From Theocolax elegans (Eukaryota > Arthropoda > Insecta > Hymenoptera > Cerocephalidae), in NCBI GenBank assembly GCA_026168455.1, contig CM047429.1, positions 5,607,125 through 5,671,124 of the forward strand: a stretch of 64,000 bases of DNA, written 5' to 3'. Made by a program: the position numbers and the translations under genes. Numbering within the stretch: the first letter of the stretch is position 1; every line of letters begins with the position of its first letter. The notes under the pieces are model-generated. The model was not told the origin of the DNA. It searched no databases and was given only the letters and a program-made list of their open reading frames with translations. This document shows, piece after piece, positions 45,224 to 56,369 of this stretch.

Positions 45224-45622
45224 ATGTCAAATCAAAAACATAATGAAAAAACCGAGGATGCACAAAAGGAAGAAAATACAGATGAGAAGAATAAAAAGAG
45301 TAGCAAGAAAAACAGTATAAAGAAAAGTTCAAGGAAACGCAAGGACAGAAGAAAACATGATGATAGCGGAAGAGATGATAGTGACGAATGTAGCGATAAC
45401 GATAAAGATGAGAGCGACGATGATAGTAGCGATGATAGTAGTAGTAGTAATGAAGAGAGTAATAGTGATGATAATACAAACTCAAATAGTTCCGATTCGG
45501 ATGATGATGATAAAGAAGAAGATAAAGAAAAAAAGAATAAGAAAATATCAAAAACAAAGAAGAAGAGTAAAACGAAGAAAAATAAAAGTAGATACGATCT
45601 CGCAGAAAGCGACAGAATAATG
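45224..45622 (+). pseudogene. gag: Outer element gag, Lys/Ser/Asp/Glu-rich linker cut by a DNA element
   Basis: Frame 2 encodes a strongly charged stretch: a Lys/Ser-rich block, an Asp/Ser-rich block (DDSSDDSSSSNEE) and another Lys-rich block. The frame is truncated by the insertion at 45623. The insertion plus its duplication adds 8509 bp; by arithmetic the frame on the far side (54132) is the matching one, so gag was continuous here before the insertion. The long minus-strand ORFs opposite are shadows of the repeated GAT/AGT codons. Confidence 0.85.
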
Positions 45623-46443
45623 ACGTCTATTAAGCTGGCACAACCACTTTCAAACGCCACAATTTAACCTATACCCTAATTTATTGCTAATTTATTGCTA
45701 ATTTATTACGCAAAAACCAATTTTATTGCTCCAGCCGTTTCCGAGAAACCGTGGCTGTGCTACCTTAAGTCTTAAGCTGGCATAGCCACAGCTGTAACTT
45801 TGCTTCTATTGGTTATTTTCTCGCGATCCAAAGTGCATAATTTATTGCTAATTTATTGCTCTTAATTGGCATAGATAGCGTACAAAAAATATTTGTTTAT
45901 TTAACAAATTCGGACCCCGGCAATATGCGAAAATCCCTTAATTGCTTAATAAATATTTCCGGTACAAATTCCATGTGCCCTAATTTATTGCTAATTTATT
46001 GCTAATTTATTACGCGAAAACCAATTTTATTGCTCCAACCGTTTCCGAGAAACCGTGGCTGTGCTACCTTAAGTCTTAAGCTGGTATAGCCACAGCTGTA
46101 GCTTTGCTTCTATTGGTTATTTTTTCGCGATCCAAAGTGCATATTTTATTGCTAATTTATTGCTCTTAATTGGCATAGGCAGCGTACAAAATCTATTTGT
46201 TTATTTAACAAATGCGGATCCCGGCAAAATGCGTAAATCCCTTAATTGCTTAATAAATATTTCCAGTACAAATTCGATGTGCCCTAATTTATTGCTTATT
46301 TATTGCTAATTTATTACGCAAAAACCAATTTTATTGCTCCAGCCGTTTCCGAGAAACCGTGGCTGTGCTACCTTAAGTCTTAAGCTGGCATAGCCACAGA
46401 TGTAACTTTGCTAATTTATTGCTCTTAATTGGCATAAGTAGGG
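45623..46443. repeat. Left arm of the Foldback-like element (2.6 units of 304 bp)
   Basis: The unit marker CCCTAATTTATTGC starts at 45674, 45978 and 46282, exactly 304 bp apart. Each unit holds ATTTATTGCTA runs, a CCGTTTCCGAGAAACCG palindrome and TTAAGCTGGCATAGCCACAG, which echoes the element terminus. The third unit is shortened. Confidence 0.93.
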
Positions 46444-46685
46444 TAGAAATAAATCAGTTAAGTTTGTTTAAGTAAAAGTGGTAATTTGTGTACAAATGGA
46501 CGAAAAGTTTAAAATTGAAAACGCAGTAAATAATAAAAGTAAGTTTAATAGTATATGAAATATTAATGGTATATGAACAAATTAAACATTTTTTACTAAA
46601 TTAAAGAAACTAATGAAAAAAAATGTTATGATATGAATGAAATAGTAACGTAATAGAAACGTCGGCAAATAATATTATATTGCTA

Positions 46686-49600
46686 AGGTAAAGTAGCCAT
46701 TACTGGGACAAAGTAAAAAGTGTGCCCTATACTGGGACGATAATAAATTATATTAGCTATTTTTACATCGTAACATAGAACATAACATTAGAAATTATAG
46801 AATATTTTCAAAGTTATTATTTATTTGATTACACTACTTATTTTTCCTTAAAGAATGAGCAAGAAGCACGTAAAAACTCACCATTATGCTTGTGTTTCAA
46901 AAGTACGAGTCTAAATTTTTTATCCTTAATTTAAGGAAATTTTGCATATTTATACACGAAATAATGTTCCTACACATTTTGTGTACATCAATAATTAAAA
47001 TAAATGCATATTTGTATAATTTTATTGAATATTTTTTTTTAAATCTTTTGTTCCATTTTTGGACAAGTTTTTGAATTAATTGCTTAAACTAGAACGAGAT
47101 GGCGTTGATGTTCCAGTTTCGGACTCTTCGTCATGAGTTGCATATATCCGTGTACCATTACAGGGACGTGTATTTAAATAATGTTTAATTGTATTTTATA
47201 ATAAATATTGTCTAGAAATAAGTAATAAAAACATTATTGTGAAACTTGACGTGTGTAGTCAAATAATTATAGCCAATAGGAATACTTGAGTGCAGTACTG
47301 TATTAATCTAATCTAAACCTAACCTTTAATTGTATCTATATTCTAGGTAAGTTATTATATTATAAGTAATTAATTAATTTCATTGTAAATATTCACATTA
47401 ATATCAAATTTAATTAATTGTGTTCATATCTTAACTTCTATAGAAAATGGCCAAAACTAAGAAAAAAGCATCTAAAAATATGTCAATGCAAAAGAAAGAG
47501 CCTGGTGAAAAATGCAAAAAGAGTAAGACAAAAAAGAAAAGAAAAACCAGTACACTGAAAAAGAAAAGAGTGGAAAGGTATTATAGTGTTCAGTCAATCA
47601 AAGAAGCTTTAGATGCAATTGACAAGGGAGGTTCTTTTCGTGAAGCAGCAGCTACCTTCGGAGTCCCCAAGACCACTCTGTTTAGGTTTATAAAAAGTGA
47701 TAAACCATCACTCAATTCCAAAAAAGGTGCTCCAACAGTGCTCACTGCGTCTGAAGAAGAGGACTTTGTCAAGTGGCTTCTCTATCGTGCAGAACATGGA
47801 TTTCCTGTTAATAAAAAACTGTTGTTAGATACAGTTAAAGATTATGTCATGAGTACAGGAAAAGATAATCCTTTCAAAGATGCTCGACCAGGATACAAAT
47901 AGTATCGACTGTTCATGAAACGGCATAGCAACCTGAGTATCCGTTGTGCACAAAATCTTACCTCTACTAGGGCATCTGTATCAGAGAATGACTTACGACA
48001 GTGGTTTGCTAAATTGAAAATATATCTAGAAGAAAAAAATCTTTTGAACTTAGATCCAAAAAGAATATTCAATTTGGATGAATCATCCTTTATGTTAGTG
48101 CCTCCAAAGAATGATGCTGTAATTGCCAAGAAAGGAGCGAGGGCTATCTACAAGGTTGTAAGTGGTAATGAAAAAGGTAGTCTTACTGTTCTGTTTACTG
48201 CGGCTGCTACTGGTCAACTACTCCCTCCAATGATATTATTTGATCTTAAAACTAGTCCGAGGAGAGAAGTCTTAGAAAAAATACCTAGTGATTGGGCAGT
48301 AGGCAATACAGAAAAAGGATGGATGACATCTGACAGCTTTTATAAGTATATAGTAAATGTTTTCTATAGCTGGCTGATTGAAAATGAGATTGAATTTCCT
48401 GTCATCTTGTACGCAGACAATCATTCTTCACACTTAACAATGCAATTAGCAACATTTTGTAAAGAAAAACAAATAGAACTGATCGGACTGTATCCAAATT
48501 CTACTCACATTATACAGCCTCTCGATGTAGGTTTGTTTCATGTTCTAAAAGACAAATATAAAGAAGCTAACGAAACCTGGAGGATAAAGAATAATGTTAT
48601 AGACGTTAAAAAATACATGTTTGCTGAAATTTTGAAGTCGGCTTTGGATTCATATAACTTTACAAATTGCATTGTAAATGGTTTCCGAGGATGTGGACTT
48701 TTTCCGTTCAATCCTGATGCAGTACAATATAATGTGCTTAGTAAAAGAAAAAAAATAAACAAAATTTAACTGCCGAGGATACAGTAGAAATAACTGATAC
48801 AGTTAGCTCATCCAGTAAGAGTGACAAGTTTCTCCAGACTTTTGAAAAGGAATTACTTTCTCCTAGTGTACTAAATGATTTTAGAAAAAATGAATTAAAT
48901 GAAATCTGGACTGGAGATATTAAGTTGCATGGTCTATTTGAAAGTTGGAGAAAATTGCGAGGTGCTTCTGGTAAATGAAAGAGTTTTTTGTATTCTCTCA
49001 ACGCAACTACTAAATATCTACTGTTTTTATTCATTCATAAATTAATTTTTTCTAATAATTTGTTTTATTGTAAATTATAAAGTCCGATCAATTTTCAAAG
49101 TAATTTTTTGAGCTTATTCTAATTTTTTTATGGTTTATCTTAATTTTATGTTATAAAATAACAAATGTAAAATTTATTTTTCACCTTAGATAATATTGTT
49201 AATAATACTAGAGTTGTTAATGTAACAGATCATATCGGAACTGAATTTGAAAACTTAGATATAAACAATTTAGAAATAGTATTTCAACAAGACTTAACTA
49301 AAAGTTCAAATAACTTAAATCAGGTTACAAATTCTTTCAATTTAATTGAAAAACAAGACATAACTTTAAATGAAACATGTAGTGCATATAAAAGTACTGG
49401 TTCTCTCACTCCTAGTGAGATACAAGGGTAGTTAAAATTATTCTTATTTAATTTTTTGATTATATTTGTAATAATGATAAATGTATTTTTTTAGTCATCA
49501 ATACTTATGTTATCGAAGAAACTGTTGCTGAAGTCAACGAACTTGTGACAACAGATCAGTATTTTAGTTGGCAAAACGATGCCTTACATGACTCTGGGAT

Positions 49601-51304
49601 TCCTACACCTGACGACAGTATGTCAAGTACTTCAGCTAAAATTGCATATAATAAGATGGATTCCTCGTTCAACATTGTCTGTTTTGAAAACCCACAAGGT
49701 TGGTTATAATTAATATTCAAATTTCAAATATATTCATATTGATAATTCATATTTTTATTATTCCAGATGTTAGCACTTGCGTTGAAAAAACCTCTTTTAA
49801 ACAATCTACTAAAGGTGAAGAGCATTCATTGAATGATTGTTTTTTTAATGAGCTAGAAGATAGACCGACAAATCTACACAGTGAGTCATTGAATTTGACA
49901 AAACAAACGATCGGCAATTTAAAGGACAATACTGATAATTGTCTGTCAAATTTCCACAGTGATTCTGAAAAATACGCAGTTTTGGATTTATCAACAAGTT
50001 GCTCATCAATTTCTATGAGTCAATCTACAGTAACTGACTTAAATTGTGAAAAAACTTTCACAGCAGAAAAAACAATGCTATCAAAAATTTTGATTCAAAA
50101 TAAAAAAGTTGAGGATGTTACAAGTAAGTATACTTATTTTACTAATATGTTTGTATAGATATATATATATATATATATATATAAATAATTTTTTTAATGT
50201 ACTTATATTCTAGCTAACGAAGATTTAAATATCTGTCAAGAAATTCTTAAAATTGCAAAGATCCCACAATTTCAACAGAAAAAAAGGAAAGTGGAAAAGA
50301 GTGAGGTCACGGTTAATACTGTAGGGAAAGTTATAGAAAATCTGCAGAAAAAAGAAAATGAGAAAATATTTAGACAAAATCTAATTGAATTAAACAAAAA
50401 AAAGAAAGAAGAAAAGAAGGTATTAAAAGATAAAGAAAAGTCTGTAGCTAAATCTTTTAAAGAAAAAAAGAGAGAGTTAAGTGACCATAAAAAAAATTTG
50501 AATTTACAAAATAAAGCTTTAAAAATAAAAATCAAAAACGAAGCGAATAAAGAAAACCGAATTGTATTAGAAGATCAGTTAAACACTTTAATCAGTAATA
50601 TTGAAGAAATTGACCAACAATTATTGAATGCTGAAGTGGAATCTCTGCAATCAAAAATAAAAATAAAAAAAGAAGAAATTTAAACATTTTTTATATTTAA
50701 GTATTCAAACTGTGATCAAACATTTAAAAACTGTAATTAAGGAGGCAAACCACCTTCAAATTATATTCAAATTATAGTATATATATATAATGTTATCTAA
50801 GATGTGAAAAATAAATTATTTAATTTAACTAAATGTTCGTATAACACAAAAAAATGTTCAAGTTCCTGTTAATGTGTACTTTAAAAAATGAAGATAAATA
50901 AATGTCGTTCTTATGTTTTATAATAATCAGTTTTTATTCTTTTAATGTTAAGTTTTTAATTTCTCAGTTTAAGTTTATCAATTTTAAAGGAAATTTGCAA
51001 GCTACTTAATTACAATTAGCTTCAGTGAATTTTGCTTGTTCCAGTATTGGGCATAGTGCGTTCCACTTTAAGATTAGCCCCAAAACTGATGTTCCAGTAA
51101 TGGTTAAAATAACTATTTATTAAAAGACAGTATTTTAATGTGTATATTTAATTAATAATATTATATTATTATAGGAATCTAATCACGAATATAATGGCTA
51201 TCTGCTACAATTGTTCTTTTGTAAAATAAAGCAACATGCGCTTTTTAAAATATGCTTATATTAGTTAGGTTGCCGTAAGTGTCCCAGTAATAGCCACTTT
51301 ACCT
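46686..51304 (+). mobile_element. pogo/Tigger-type DNA transposon (4619 bp, TA duplication)
   Basis: Terminal inverted repeats of 25 bp (46686-46710 and 51280-51304, starting AGGTAAAGT) with two mismatches; TA at 46684-46685 and 51305-51306. Short ACTGGGAC motifs recur just inside the ends. The single gene is a pogo-type transposase at 47447-50683. Both the TA duplication and the DDE_1 transposase fit the Tc1/mariner-pogo group. It sits inside the larger DNA element. Confidence 0.93.
47447..50683 (+). pseudogene. pogo/Tigger-like transposase (HTH, CENP-B HTH, DDE_1), multi-exon
   Basis: ATG 47447. A Lys-rich start is followed by a psq-type HTH (SFREAAATFGVPKTTLFRFI), a CENP-B type HTH, and the DDE_1 catalytic domain: Asp in NLDESSF, Asp in YADNHSSH, Asp in QPLDVGLF, the last two 35 residues apart. 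One in-frame TAG (47900-47902) splits the CENP-B domain; a shift in the A run near 48753 moves the frame. Downstream exons with good splice sites: donor 48971; exon 49191-49427; exon 49495-49698; exon 49767-50123; exon 50214-50683 (stop TAA). Junctions are phase 1; the 49427 donor has one extra G. The last exon is a Lys/Glu coiled coil. Close to intact, but inactive as is. Confidence 0.9.
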
Positions 51305-51385
51305 TAGCTCATCAAAATCGAAAAAACCTATTACACCTTACAAACAAACTTCATGGACGATAAATTTCGGTCATTGATAAATATT

Positions 51386-51780
51386 TTACATTTCTTCAGA
51401 AAAAATTTCTAGCACATATATATCGCATTCCGTTATTTTTCCATACATATCTTCTAAGTAAAATCGTTTTAACATGGCTGAAGAAGGAACAAAGTTAGTG
51501 CACTCAATTTGCGCAGTGCATCGTACATGCAATATTGCTTGCACCATACTGATGGATAATTTATCCCTAATTTTATCTTTTACAATATTAACAATTGAAA
51601 AAATTCTTTTTATCGCAGCATTTGATATTGGCAAGCTTAATAGCGCAAAAACTAATCTACATATATTATTGAATTTTCTTTCTCCACTAGCATTTTTTAA
51701 TTTATAAATATCACACCAGTATTCAATTACATTTTTTTAGGCGCTATTTCCAACCTATGCAACAAACTCCACTGACTAAT
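51386..51780 (-). pseudogene. hAT transposase C-terminal (dimerisation) remnant
   Basis: The minus strand from about 51740 reads EYWCDIYKLKNASGE, then ICRLVFALLSLPISNAAIKR, then IFSIVNIVKDKIRDKLS, ending at 51386. The SNAxxxRxFS..K.K.R..LS pattern is the hAT C-terminal dimerisation motif; Lys replaces the usual Glu before RxFS. The catalytic part is missing: 51960 onward is tandem repeat. It may be what remains of the enclosing element's own transposase or a separate dead insertion. Confidence 0.75.
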
Positions 51781-51959
51781 CGTTTCATCGACGTCATTAC
51801 ACTCTAAGTCCAAAAGTGTAAAATTTGGAAGTCAAAAGATTAAAACGTTCAATTTAATCTTTACAAAAGAATAAAAACAAGATTTTACACTTTATAAAGA
51901 TAAAATTATGGAATTTACAATTTACAAAGATTAAAATATGGAATTTACACTTTTGCAAA

Positions 51960-52640
51960 AGATTGAATCGCTTGTCATATTTTTATTTTCTTTATATTTC
52001 TAAGCTAAACTTGTATTAGCATATGAAAGATATAGGAAAAGTTTGATCGTGGGGAAAAAGATAGAAGGGTGGCTACGGGGGATGAAAAGTGTCATTTTCG
52101 CCGTAAAAACGCTTTTTTCATCGTTTAACTTGAAATTTCAAAATGTTGACATTTTTAAATGTTCTTTATATTTTGAAGTTAAACTTGTATCTATATTAGA
52201 AAGAAGTAGGAAAAGTTTGATCGTACGGAAAAAGATAGAAGGGTGGCTACAGGGGATGAAAAGTGTCATTTTCGCCGTAAAAACGCTTTTTTCATCGTTT
52301 AACTTGAAATTTCAAACTAATGTCATATTTTTATTGTCTTTATATTTTGGAGTTAAACTTGTGTCTATATTTGAAAGATGGAAGAAAAATTTGATCGTTC
52401 GGAAAATGATAGAGGGGTACTTTACAATGGATGAAAAGTGTCAGAATTGCCGAAATACGCTTTTTTATCGTTTAACTTAAAATTTCTCACTATTGTGATA
52501 CTTTAATTTTTTTATATTGGTAAGTAATACTTGTCTTTAGTATTGGAAAGGTGTTGAAACAGTTTTATCATTCTGAAAAAGGTAGGTGGATAGTTACAGG
52601 CGATAAAAATTTTATTTTTGCAGAACTACTGCGATTTCTA
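51960..52640. repeat. 174-bp tandem repeat, about 4 units, plus one inverted unit at 52765-52930
   Basis: The marker (G)TTTGATCGT recurs at 52041, 52215, 52389 and (degenerate) 52562. Each unit contains GAAAAAGATAGAAGGGTGGC and TTTTCGCCGTAAAAACGC. The unit at 52765-52930 is in reverse orientation, so the block can fold back. One frame (52043-52480) stays open across the units, but this looks like a repeat by-product. Confidence 0.9.
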
Positions 52641-52940
52641 TCAGTAATTCAAAATTTTTTGTTCTTTACTGTATATTACCTAATAATACTTAACTATTAA
52701 AGTTTGTGTTATACGATATTGTTTCGTTATTTTCGATTTCTGAGAATATGACAACAGTTTGAAATTTCGAGATAATCGATGAAAAAAACGTTTTTACGGC
52801 GAAAATGACACTTTTCATTACATGTAGCCACCCTTCTATCTTTTTCCGTACGATCAAGCTTTTGCTACATCTTTCTAATATAGACACAAGTTTAACTTCA
52901 AAATAAGAGAACATTAAAAATAACACAACATTTTGAAATC

Positions 52941-54123
52941 ACATCGAATTTACAGTGGAAATATTTTTTTAAGCAATTAAGGGATTTTCGCATATTGCCG
53001 GGGTCCGCACTTGTTAAATAAACAAATAGATTTTTTTCAACAACGGGCCGAAACTGTCACTTTGGCTCCCGGCGCCCGAATCGCGAAGTTGGAATTTCGG
53101 CCTCGTTGTTGAAAAAAATAGTATACACACCACGGGAGGTAAAATGGCGACCCAATAGCACACGTTTGCCACCCTCGCCTTCGGCTCGGGGGGCAATTTA
53201 CGTGTACTATAGGCTCACCAATACTTTACCTCCCTAGATGTGTAATATACTATTGTACGCTGCCTATGCCAATTAAGAGCAATAAATTAGCAATAAAATA
53301 TGCACTTTGGATCGCGAAAAAATAACCAATAGAAGCAAAGTTACAGCTGTGGCTAAGCCAGCTTAAGACTTAAGGTAGCACAGCCACGGTTTCTCGGAAA
53401 CGGCTGGAGCAATAAAATTGGTTTTTGCGTAATAAATTAGCAATAAATTAGCAATAAATTAGGGCACATCGAATTTGTACTGGAAATATTTTTTAAGCAA
53501 TTAAGGGATTTACGCATTTTGCCGGGGTCCGAATTTGTTAAATAAACAAATAGATTTTGTACGCTACCTATGCCAATTAAGAGCAATAAATTAGCAATAA
53601 AATATGCACTTTGGATCGCGCAAAAATAACCAATAGAAGCAAAGTTATATCTGTGGCTATGCCAGCTTAAGACTTAAGGTAGCACAGCCACGGTTTCTCG
53701 GAAACGGTTGGAGCAATAAAATTGGTTTTTGCGTAATAAATTAGCAATAAATTAGCAATAAATTAGGGCACATCGAATTTGTACTGGAAATATTTTTTAA
53801 GCAATTAAGGGATTTACGCATTTTGCCGGGGTCCGAATTTGTTATATAAACAAATAGATTTTGTACGCTGCCTATGCCAATTAAGAGCAATAATTTAGAA
53901 ATAAAATATGCACTTTGGATCGCGAAAAAATAACCAATAGAAGCAAAGTTACAGCTGTGGCTATGCCAGTTTAAGATTTAAGGTAGCACAGCCACGGTTT
54001 CTCGGAAACGGCTGGAGCAATAAAATTGGTTTTTGCGTAATAAATTAGCAATAAATTAGCAATAAATTAGGGTATAGGTTAAATTGTGGCGTTTGAAAGT
54101 GGTTGTGCCAGCTTAATAGACGT
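52941..54123. repeat. Right arm of the Foldback-like element (inverted 304-bp units)
   Basis: Reverse complement of the left arm. GGG markers at 53462, 53766 and 54070 are 304 bp apart. The innermost unit is interrupted at 53035-53254 by a palindromic insertion. Confidence 0.93.
53035..53254. mobile_element. Compound palindromic insertion in the right arm
   Basis: About 220 bases are absent from the other 304-bp units. The first half (to about 53117) is a hairpin with ends TTCAACAACGGGCCGAAA and its near complement; the second half (53118-53252) begins TAGTATACACACCACGGGAG and ends in an imperfect complement (CTCCCTAGATGTGTAATATA). The middle contains CCACCCTCGCCTTCGGCTCG. Two adjacent MITE-like elements are the simplest reading. 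Confidence 0.7.
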
Positions 54124-54131
54124 GAATAATG

Positions 54132-55467
54132 AGAATTTTTAAAGGATGGGGTTTGTCATTCTCAGGTGAAGAACGCGATAACGCAGGCGAATTCCTAATG
54201 AAGTTGAAAAATTGCAGGAAAAACATTTATATGAAGGATTCACAATTCTTTCAAGGGTTACCCTGTATTCTGACAAAGAGAGCGAGCAGATGGTATAGCG
54301 ACATACAAGACGAGTTGAAAAAATGGAAAGACTTTGAAAAATCATTCAGAGCCCAATTTATGAAAAAGCTATCGGAAACAGATATATGGGAAGAAGCGTG
54401 GAAACGTACCCAAGGAAAAAATGAATCGATCACAAATTACATCGGATGTATGAAGCATATTTTTACACATTTTAGGAAAGCTCCGTCTATAAAAAGACAA
54501 ATAGAAGTAGTATATCGCAATCTTAAACCAGATTACAGAAGATATATGGAAAATAAGAAAATAAAAGATTATTCAAAATTGGAGAAATATGGTAGAAGAC
54601 ACGAAGATCAAATAGAGTTAGACAAGAGATTTAAACCCCCACCATCTTTAGAAAATTCAAAAATTCCAGATGCAGCCACCCCAGAATATACTAAACCGGG
54701 AAAAATAGCGGTAATAGATGAAAATAAGAAAGAGGTCAATTATGAAAGTTGCGCGATAGAGAAAAATAGCGGTAAAGGAAGAAGAAATATAAAAGAAGTG
54801 AAAAAGAATACCGATAGAGTTAAAGACATCGACGCAAAAGTAGTGGTACCACAACAAGGAGTAATAGCGGAAATTTCAACATCGCCGTTACAGCCCAAAC
54901 AACAAAATTGGACGAGTTGGTTGAAACCCAATAATTATAGAAAAGAATTTAATGGCGGAAATGTTAATAATAACAAAAATAGAAATAATTACACTAGTGG
55001 CGGAATAAATTATGAAAAGAGAAATGTTGGATATAATAATAGAAGCTTTAGCGGAAATCCTAGACAATGGCAGACTGTAGGCCAACCTAGGTTTTCAACG
55101 ATTGCACCCCAGATTAATAATGGAGCAAAACCGCGAATCATGTCAGTGCCACCCCAAAGGATACAGGCACAATTGACAGGTACCTTCGTGGGAGCATGCT
55201 TCCATTGCAATCAGGTGGGGCATCGTGCAGCCGAATGCCCGAACATCACATGCTATTATTGTCGCCAAACTGGACATAGAGCGACAACATGTCCGGCCAG
55301 ATTGGCAGATATGAGACAATACTGCCAAGCGTGTGGAAAAATGGGAAAATCCTGATTGTGAACACTGGAGACAAGCAATGGGAAACGGCATTGCTGGAGG
55401 ACAGACGGGCCCCGTGTCCTCGCAGCTACAGCTTACCCAGGGCTCAGGACAGCAAATAAACAATTAG
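54132..55467 (+). pseudogene. gag: Outer element gag, capsid and zinc knuckles
   Basis: Begins straight after the DNA-element target duplication. Capsid motifs WGLSFSGEERDNAGEFL and RASRWYSDIQDELKKW match family B. A basic, Asn-rich stretch follows, then two intact zinc knuckles, CFHCNQVGHRAAEC (from 55197) and CYYCRQTGHRATTC (from 55251), and a third that is broken: CQACGKMG, then a frame change near 55340 (the original frame stops at TGA 55353-55355), with PDCEHW in frame 1. Frame 1 ends at TAG 55465-55467. A -1 frameshift site in that frame leads into pol. Confidence 0.9.
55380..55426 (+). promoter_or_regulatory. Programmed -1 ribosomal frameshift signal, outer element gag-pol
   Basis: G GGA AAC at 55380-55386 lies in the gag zero frame (ATG GGA AAC). 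Six bases later starts a long stem: GCTG 55393-55396 and GAGGAC 55397-55402, a 2-base bulge, ACGG 55405-55408, loop GCC, CCGT 55412-55415, GTCCTC 55416-55421, a 1-base bulge, CAGC 55423-55426: 14 pairs. Slipping by -1 enters frame 3, open into protease. Confidence 0.88.
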
Positions 55468-56369
55468 ACAAAGAAGATAAGAAGCCACAAATAAATTTAA
55501 ACCAAACAAAAGTACCAGAGCAAATAAAAGAAGAACTAAAAGAGGAAAAATTGAGGAATGATGAAATAATAGATGAGAAATATGGTTTGTCGAATGAAGT
55601 AGTAGAAAATAAAAAGAAGAATTACATAGAACCTTCTAGGACATCAGAAGGGGAATTAAGAAGTAGCAAAAAACATTCAAACAAAAAAATAGAGATGATG
55701 AAGAAGAAAAGACCTACAGAAGAAAGCGAGAAGAGTGAAAACACCGAGGCGACCTATCAAAAGATAGAGTTACGTCCAGTTGCAGTCGACGAACGCGCTA
55801 TAGAGTCCTGGAAGAAAGAAGAAGAAAAAGACTATCAACGAATACCTGCTCTGTCAGTAGCAATTGATACACTACTTACAGACATCAGGCAAAACGAAGA
55901 AATTTCGGACAAAACCGTGAGAGATGATAACATGACTCGGAATGAGGATGGTAAATCTAAACGAAACAAGTCCAAGAAAAAGTATTCAACGTTGTGTCAA
56001 ACTAATATTGAAGGAAGGAAGAAGTCGGTGGAAGATAGGAGTGAAGAAGATATAATCAAAGTAGAGAAAATTAAGAAAATGAATGTTGGACGTGAAGAAT
56101 ATAAAAAGAAGATAGAAATTCGACAAACTAAAGATGAAGAAAACAAAGTAGAATTAGTGGAAGATAAAAGAGATGAAAAAGAAGTAGCAGAAACAAGTGT
56201 AGAAAATAGAGGTTTCGCGCGGATAAATATTGGTGGAGTAGTCTTTAAAGGATTGTTAGATTCAGGAGCAACGATATCGGTCGCAGGTCCTAGAGTAGTA
56301 GAAAAATTCAAAGACAGACTGCAACCGTCGGACTCCTATGTAAAAAAACGCGCATGGCGGAATGAATAA
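55380..56369 (+). pseudogene. pol: Outer element pol: charged linker and aspartic protease
   Basis: Frame 3 is open from the frameshift site to TAA 56367-56369. A long Lys/Glu-rich linker of about 290 residues precedes the retropepsin, which reads ARINIGGVVFKGLLDSGATI (catalytic Asp codon 56259-56261, motif DSGA intact). The frame then shifts by one base around the A run at 56343-56349, and RT follows in frame 1. The linker is much longer than usual between gag and protease. Confidence 0.88.

Larger units (their letters stand above)
45623..54123. mobile_element. 8.5-kb Foldback-like DNA element with 304-bp subrepeat arms, TSD GAATAATG
   Basis: The ends are reverse complements (ACGTCTATTAAGCTGGCACA on the left, its complement on the right) flanked by the 8-bp GAATAATG at 45615-45622 and 54124-54131. 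Each arm consists of tandem 304-bp units, so the inverted repeats are long and modular, like Foldback and some MULE elements. Between the arms lie a pogo transposon, a hAT C-terminal remnant and a 174-bp repeat. The 8-bp duplication suits hAT or P-type elements, but the ends lack the hAT CAGRG start, so the superfamily is left open. Confidence 0.9.

Noticed and set aside
45102..45660. Long minus-strand ORFs rich in Ser/Leu or Tyr/His
   Set aside because: Shadows of the Asp/Ser/Lys-rich gag linker on the plus strand.
45623..54123. CRISPR-like regular repeats
   Set aside because: The 304-bp and 174-bp units are contiguous tandem repeats without unique spacers, in transposon arms of a eukaryote.
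45623..54123. Calling the 8.5-kb element a hAT on its 8-bp TSD
   Set aside because: The ends lack the usual CAGRG start and the TSD does not follow the hAT consensus; P-type and other groups also give 8 bp.
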